Assembly: GCA_029261875.1 (NCBI GenBank)
Contig: JAJDAL010000021.1
Span: 124,001-188,000 of the forward strand
Direction of reading: 5' to 3'
Origin: Deltaproteobacteria bacterium
Lineage (GTDB): Bacteria > Myxococcota_A > UBA9160 > JAJDAL01
DNA length: 64,000 nucleotides
In this document: positions 59,665-64,000 of the stretch, piece after piece
Layout of the letters: the number at the start of each line of letters is the position of its first letter
Position numbering within the stretch: position 1 is the first letter of the stretch
The notes under the pieces: generated by a model
The model's database searches: none
Told to the model about the DNA's origin: nothing
What the model saw: the letters and a program-made list of their open reading frames with translations, nothing else
Program-made: the position numbers and the translations under genes

Positions 59665-60578
59665 CCCGTTCCTTTCTGGGGTCCATGCGTCGTGCTTGGG
59701 GAGAGCCGGTTGTGAGCTCGCACCGTGAGGCGGACGCCGCGATCCGTGTGAAGGAGCTGCGCGCCAGCGATCGCGACCTGGCGCTCGAATTCCTCCGACC
59801 CCGAGCCCGGGAAAATCTGTTGTTGGTCGATTCCCTGGAGCGCCTGGGGACGGACCCCCCCCTGGCGGAGGCTGCCCCGGAGGTGCTGGCGGCCTGGCGC
59901 GAGGGCCGGCTGGTGGGCATCGCATCTCTGCGACCCAGTCTGCTGATCGACGATGTGGCTCCCCCGGCCGTGGTGGATGCCTTTTCCCCGTATGTGACCC
60001 GGATGCGATCCGGATTGGTCCGCAGTACACCGGAAATCGTGGAACGACTCTGGCGCCATCTCGGCGCGAAGAGCCTCGAAGCCATCGTGGATCGTCGGGA
60101 AAAGGGGTACGCGCTCGACGCGAGCCGTGCGCACCTGGCCCAGCGCGCCACGGAAGTCGAGGTGCGACCGGCGGTCCGTGAAGATGTGCCGGAATTGGTG
60201 GTCGCCGCGCGGGCGAGTCTGCGGGAAGAGAACCGTCCGGACCCCTACGACGGGGCTCCCGCCCATTTTCGTCGTTGGGTGCGCGGCCGGATGTCGCGCG
60301 CCCGCGTGGTGGAGTGGGATGGGCGAATCGCCTGGGTGGGGTACGCGGACGTCCAGCGCCCGGAGGGCTGGCTGATCCAGGGGGTCTACACGTTCCCGGC
60401 CGTTCGGCGCCGGGGATTCGCCGCTGCGGGGATCTCGGCCCTTTGCGCCGAGGCGTTCGAGGTGGGCGCGGATCACGTGCAGCTCGCCGTGGTCGAAGAC
60501 AACGAACCCGGCGAGGCGCTCTACCATACCCTCGGATTCGAGCCTTTCTGTGAACTGCGCACGGTTCTGTTCGGGTAG
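59661..60578 (+). CDS. GNAT-family N-acetyltransferase
   Basis: A 305-residue protein. The C-terminal 140 residues form a GNAT domain: VRPAVREDVPELVVAARASL, a sheet with RVVEWDGRIAWVGYADV, the acetyl-CoA loop region YTFPAVRRRGFAAAGISALC and the closing VVEDNEPGEALYHTLGFEPF. The N-terminal 150 residues may be a second, degenerate GNAT-like half (LRASDRDLALEFLRPRAREN). The start is GTG at 59661, coupled to the biotinyl protein gene. Substrate unknown. Confidence 0.8.
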   Translation: MTRSFLGSMRRAWGEPVVSSHREADAAIRVKELRASDRDLALEFLRPRARENLLLVDSLERLGTDPPLAEAAPEVLAAWREGRLVGIASLRPSLLIDDVAPPAVVDAFSPYVTRMRSGLVRSTPEIVERLWRHLGAKSLEAIVDRREKGYALDASRAHLAQRATEVEVRPAVREDVPELVVAARASLREENRPDPYDGAPAHFRRWVRGRMSRARVVEWDGRIAWVGYADVQRPEGWLIQGVYTFPAVRRRGFAAAGISALCAEAFEVGADHVQLAVVEDNEPGEALYHTLGFEPFCELRTVLFG

Positions 60579-60614
60579 GATTTCCCGGCGAATCGGATTG
60601 GAAGAGGAGACGAC

Positions 60615-61466
60615 ATGGGTGTTTTGGACGGGAAAGTCGTGATCGTAACGGGAGCCGGCGGCGGCATTGGCCGGGAGCACGCCCTGGCGATCGCGGCCGC
60701 GGGCGCGCAGGTGGTGGTGAACGATCTCGGGGGTTCGCGCGACGGTTCGGGGGATGGAACCGCCATGGCGGACGAGGTGGTGAAGGAGATCACCGAGGCC
60801 GGCGGGGAAGCGGTTGCGAATTACGACAACGTTGCCAGCATGGAGGGCGGTGCGGCCATCGCCCAGACCGCCATCGATCGCTTCGGCAAGATCGACGCAC
60901 TCGTGAATAACGCCGGCATCTTGCGCGACAAAACCCTATCGAAGATGGAAGAGGGGCTGTGGGATTCCGTCATCGCGGTGCACCTGAAGGGGACGTTTTG
61001 CGTCACGCAACCGGTCTTCAATCACATGAAGGAGCGGGGGCAGGGCGGTTCCATCATCAACACTTCGTCGACTTCGGGACTCGAAGGCAATTTCGGCCAG
61101 ACGAATTACGGTGCCGCCAAGGCGGGGATCGCGGGCTTTACGCGCTGTCTCGCCCTCGAAGGGCAGCGGGCGGGGATTCGCGCCAACGCGATCGCACCGG
61201 TGGCCTTCACGCGCATGACCGAGGATCTTCAGTTCATGGGCAAAGAGGGGATGAAGGATCGCCTCGATCCGAAGCTCGTGGCTCCCCTGGTCGTTTACCT
61301 CGCCAGCGATCTCTCGAAGGAAATCACCAAGCGGGTCTTCTACGTGGGGGGAGGAACGATCTCCGAGATGCGCATGGTGCGAACCGCTGGCGTGACGAAG
61401 AAAGACAACGACGGACTCTGGGATCCGGAAGAGATCGCCGGCAGCATCGATCAAATCCTCGCTTAG
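60615..61466 (+). CDS. Short-chain dehydrogenase of the MFE-2/HSD17B4 type
   Basis: A 283-residue SDR similar to the 3-hydroxyacyl-CoA dehydrogenase part of peroxisomal multifunctional enzyme 2. The NAD site is VIVTGAGGGIGREHALAIAA, followed by the subfamily mark QVVVNDLGGSRDGSGDGTAM. The catalytic Ser-Tyr-Lys is in INTSSTSGLEGNFGQTNYGA AK (Ser, then YxxxK). It probably oxidises (3R)-hydroxyacyl-CoA in beta-oxidation, fitting the acyl-CoA dehydrogenases elsewhere in the window. GGAAGAGGAGA lies before the ATG. Confidence 0.87.
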   Translation: MGVLDGKVVIVTGAGGGIGREHALAIAAAGAQVVVNDLGGSRDGSGDGTAMADEVVKEITEAGGEAVANYDNVASMEGGAAIAQTAIDRFGKIDALVNNAGILRDKTLSKMEEGLWDSVIAVHLKGTFCVTQPVFNHMKERGQGGSIINTSSTSGLEGNFGQTNYGAAKAGIAGFTRCLALEGQRAGIRANAIAPVAFTRMTEDLQFMGKEGMKDRLDPKLVAPLVVYLASDLSKEITKRVFYVGGGTISEMRMVRTAGVTKKDNDGLWDPEEIAGSIDQILA

Positions 61467-61492
61467 GCGCGTCTGTGCCCCGGCGCATCGCG

Positions 61493-61532
61493 CGAGGCGG
61501 TTCCGGGCGACGACGCCCCGCGTCACGCCTCG
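61493..61532 (+). terminator. Nested GC-rich hairpin after the SDR gene
   Basis: An outer stem CGAGGCG (61493-61499) with CGCCTCG (61526-61532) encloses GGGCG-ACGA-CGCCC (61505-61518). It lies 27 bases after the stop. No T run follows, so the terminator role is uncertain. Confidence 0.45.
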
Positions 61533-61592
61533 TGGGCTCGTTACGACCCGTTTCAATTGCCGGGTGTTGTCGCCCGTGGTACACCTGAAGCC

Positions 61593-64000
61593 ATGGGGGA
61601 GCTGACCACGAAGCCTGCTGCTCCTGCCGCGGTCCACGACGACACTGCGGACCTGTTGTCCGCGATGACACCCCGGTTCAATCTGCTTTTCCGCGCGTTC
61701 GCGCGCTATTTCTTCCGCCATTTCCAGCTCGATTCTCGAACCGCCGAGCGCATGCGGGTTCTCGAGTCCAAGGGCTCGGTCATCTACGTGATGCGCTATT
61801 CGAGCCGCCTCGACTACTTCCTTTTCAACTTCCTGTTCCGTCGCGAAGGGCTGCGCCTGTCGCAGTTCGCGAATGGGCTCCATTTCTACTACTACCGGCC
61901 CGTCGCGGAAATCATTGGGATTCTGTTCGGGCGTTTGCGTCGCGATCCGAGCCACGCCGGAGAAACCCGCCACGAAGAGCAGCTGCGCAGTGTGCGCAAG
62001 CTGGTGGCGAGTGGGAAATCGATGTTTCTGTTCCTGCGAACCGCGCGGCGTCGGGGACGTGGCAAGAGTGAAACCAAGGCGCGGGAGCGAAGCTTTCTCG
62101 AAGAGATCGTTCAAACCGTCAGTGCGAACAACGACCGTCCGGTCTTCGTCGTGCCCCTTGCCATCTTCTGGCGCAAGGGGCCGCGCAGTGAGCGACGCTT
62201 CCTGAACCTTGCCTACGGGTCTTCCACGCGGCCGTCGGATTTCGCCAAGGTGGGTTCGTTCATCACCACCTACCGGAGCCTGCACATCAAAGTCGGCGAC
62301 CCCATCGAACTCGACAAGTTCGTGGAAGAGCGGCGCAAAGACGGCACTTCCCTGATTGCGCGCACCGTGCGTCGGGTGCTGCTGATCTTCTTCTACCGCG
62401 AGGAGAAGGTGGTCGAGGGGCCGACCCTGCGCTCACCCTACAAGGTGCAGGAAATCGTACTCGGCGATCCCGAGGTGCGCGACGTGATCGCGCGCCGCGC
62501 GGAAGAGAAGAACATTCCGGTCGAGCGGGTTCACGCGGAGGCGGAAAAGATCTTCTACGAGATCGCCGCCAACATGAATTCCACCTTCCTCGCGATCCTG
62601 AACGTGATTCTCAATTCCATCTTCAAGCGCATGTTTCAATCGATCGAGATCACGGGCCTCGAAAAAGTGGCGGAATACGCCAAGCGCCATCCGTTGGTGT
62701 TGGTCCCGAGTCACAAGTCCTATTTCGACTTCCTGATTCTTTCGAAACTCTTCTATTCCCACTATCTGGTTCCGCCCCACATCGCGGCCCGCGAGAACAT
62801 GGCGTTCGGCCCCTTCGGCTTCATCTTTCGCCGGGCCGGTGCCTTCTTCCTGCGCAAGAACCTCGACGATCCCCTCTACAAGGAGATCTTCCGCAACTAC
62901 GTGGGCTACCTGGTGCGCGAGGGGTATACCCAGGAATTCTTCATCGAAGGCGGGCGCTCGCGTACGGGCAAGACCCTGGCCCCCAAGATGGGAATGTTGT
63001 CCTGGAATGTCGAAGCGTTTCTCAGCAGTCCGCGACGTGACCTCTTCTTCGTTCCGATCGCCATCACCTACGAACGTCTGGTCGAAGAAGGCGCCATGGT
63101 GCACGAACTCGAGGGCGGTGGGAAAACCGAAGAAAGCATGCTGAGCCTGGTGCGGGCGCGGAAATTTCTGCAGCGGCGTTTCGGTAGCGTGCACGTGAAC
63201 TTCGGCGAGCCCATCTCGATGGCGGAAGCGTTGGCGGGCCGGCGCGAGCGTTTCGTGCGGCGCGAGACGCCGGAAGACGCGGAAGAGCTCCGGAAGTTGA
63301 TCGAGAGCATCGGGAGCCGCATCGTCGAACGCATCAACTGGGCGACCGTCGGAAGTGCCACCGCGGTGGCGGCCTGTGCACTCCTGGGCGACTCGCGCCG
63401 GGGTTTGTTTCGCCACGAGTTTGCCGAGCGCATGCGCCACGTGACCGAGCTGTTGCGCCTGCAGGACGTGCGGATCACGCCCGCGTTGATGCACGACGTG
63501 GGCGAGTTTCGCGAGGCGACGAACTTCCTTCTGCGAACGGGATTGGTGCAGACGGTTTCCGACCCGCGCGGCGAGATTCTGTTCTTCGATGAAAAGGATC
63601 GCCGGGCCCTCGATCTCTACCGCAACATGATCATCCACTTCCTGGTGGCGCCGAGCTTGATGGCGCGTTGGCTGTTGCGCGGTGCCACCGCGTCGGAGAT
63701 GCGAAACGAACTCGTGACCTGGCTCGATTTGTTCGAGCAAGAGTTCTTCGTGCCGCGCGGCGAAGTGCTCGCCGCCCACTTCGACGGCTTCATCGATTAC
63801 TTCGAGCGCTCGGGTCATCTCGAGCGTACGGGCGACGCCCTGCGCTCCACGGAAAAGGGGGTGCCCTATTTCCGCTTCTTGGCGGATCACACCTGCGGCG
63901 TCATCGAGGCGTATTACGCGACCTTCGCGGCGGTGTCGGCCAGCGAGGATGGCGTATCGCGCAAACAGCTGTTGGCGGAGTGCTCGAGCCAATTCGATCG
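61593..64000 (+). CDS. PlsB-like glycerol-3-phosphate acyltransferase (3' end outside window)
   Basis: At least 802 residues without a stop up to the window edge. Residues around 350-480 carry the acyltransferase motifs: LVLVPSHKSYFDFLILSKL (HX4D), GFIFRRAGAFFLRKN, EFFIEGGRSRTGKTLAPKMG (motif III) and LFFVPIAITYERL (motif IV), the set typical of PlsB. The N-terminal 230 residues look like a related but degenerate half (VMRYSSRLDYFLFNFLFRRE), a layout seen in long deltaproteobacterial PlsB proteins. It should acylate position 1 of glycerol-3-phosphate, the first step of phospholipid synthesis. The ATG at 61593 has no strong ribosome site. The C-terminus is missing only because the window ends. 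Confidence 0.9.
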   Translation, partial: MGELTTKPAAPAAVHDDTADLLSAMTPRFNLLFRAFARYFFRHFQLDSRTAERMRVLESKGSVIYVMRYSSRLDYFLFNFLFRREGLRLSQFANGLHFYYYRPVAEIIGILFGRLRRDPSHAGETRHEEQLRSVRKLVASGKSMFLFLRTARRRGRGKSETKARERSFLEEIVQTVSANNDRPVFVVPLAIFWRKGPRSERRFLNLAYGSSTRPSDFAKVGSFITTYRSLHIKVGDPIELDKFVEERRKDGTSLIARTVRRVLLIFFYREEKVVEGPTLRSPYKVQEIVLGDPEVRDVIARRAEEKNIPVERVHAEAEKIFYEIAANMNSTFLAILNVILNSIFKRMFQSIEITGLEKVAEYAKRHPLVLVPSHKSYFDFLILSKLFYSHYLVPPHIAARENMAFGPFGFIFRRAGAFFLRKNLDDPLYKEIFRNYVGYLVREGYTQEFFIEGGRSRTGKTLAPKMGMLSWNVEAFLSSPRRDLFFVPIAITYERLVEEGAMVHELEGGGKTEESMLSLVRARKFLQRRFGSVHVNFGEPISMAEALAGRRERFVRRETPEDAEELRKLIESIGSRIVERINWATVGSATAVAACALLGDSRRGLFRHEFAERMRHVTELLRLQDVRITPALMHDVGEFREATNFLLRTGLVQTVSDPRGEILFFDEKDRRALDLYRNMIIHFLVAPSLMARWLLRGATASEMRNELVTWLDLFEQEFFVPRGEVLAAHFDGFIDYFERSGHLERTGDALRSTEKGVPYFRFLADHTCGVIEAYYATFAAVSASEDGVSRKQLLAECSSQFD

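Noticed and set aside
62433-63992. A 519-codon antisense frame over the PlsB-like gene
   Set aside because: PlsB motifs are clear on the plus strand; the minus-strand product is His- and Gln-rich without motifs.
1-64000. tRNA genes, rRNA genes, insertion sequences, phage genes
   Set aside because: No T-loop plus acceptor arrangement, rRNA block, transposase or integrase pattern was seen on reading. A tRNA scan was not possible here, so an isolated tRNA could have been overlooked.

Overview
The window is GC-rich (by eye roughly 60-65 %) and densely coded on both strands. It looks like chromosomal DNA of a Gram-negative bacterium of the old 'Deltaproteobacteria' type (Myxococcota- or Desulfobacterota-like, perhaps an uncultured group). 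The reasons are an FtsI with a C-terminal PASTA domain, a MurE with the meso-DAP motif, a PilZ protein of the kind common in myxobacteria, a PlsB-type acyltransferase, paired ArsA-like ATPases, a PhaR regulator, lipoprotein sulfatases and many acyl-CoA dehydrogenases. This placement is inference. No insertion sequence, prophage, CRISPR array, tRNA or ribosomal RNA operon was seen.

Layout. 1-4.5 kb: a truncated SLC13-type permease diverges from an ArgA-like N-acetylglutamate synthase, followed by a glutathione transferase, a methyltransferase and the RNase P RNA gene (minus strand). 4.6-10 kb: a catabolic group of an HxlR-type regulator fused to an SCP2-like domain, three acyl-CoA dehydrogenases and a quinone-oxidoreductase-like MDR protein. 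10-11 kb: a PilZ protein and ndk. 11.1-28.8 kb (minus strand): a complete division and cell wall (dcw) cluster, in order of transcription mraZ, rsmH, ftsL, ftsI, murE, murF, mraY, murD, ftsW, murG, murC, murB, ftsQ, ftsA, ftsZ. It lacks ddl. A MraZ operator array lies in front and a hairpin terminator behind. Almost every junction inside it is a 1-4 base overlap.

28.9-38.9 kb: a histone-deacetylase-like amidohydrolase, an epimerase and an acyltransferase, PhaR, a small helical protein, two adjacent ArsA/Get3-like ATPases, a zinc-ribbon membrane protein, TatA, phosphomannomutase and a DsbA-like lipoprotein. 38.9-43 kb: an alpha/beta hydrolase, an ECF sigma factor, and a tight three-gene unit whose first gene fuses a ParA ATPase to a glycogen-binding (CBM48/AMPK-beta) domain. 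Its second gene looks like a MinD/FlhG protein that has lost its P-loop. This unit is the best candidate here for an undescribed system.

43.5-52.6 kb: a 2-phosphoglycerate-kinase-like protein, an M48 protease lipoprotein, a MoxR-type AAA+ ATPase with its VWA partner, SppA, TrmB, RlmN and a metallophosphatase, many with overlapping ends. 52.6-64 kb: a lipoprotein sulfatase, TrmO, an MltD-like LysM transglycosylase, Ffh, a stand-alone biotinyl domain protein, a GNAT protein, an SDR of beta-oxidation type and a PlsB-like acyltransferase cut by the window end.

As a whole the region serves envelope growth and division, lipid and fatty acid metabolism, protein export and quality control, and tRNA/rRNA modification. 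TTG and GTG starts are frequent, and several starts below were chosen because a TTG or GTG overlaps the upstream stop codon.
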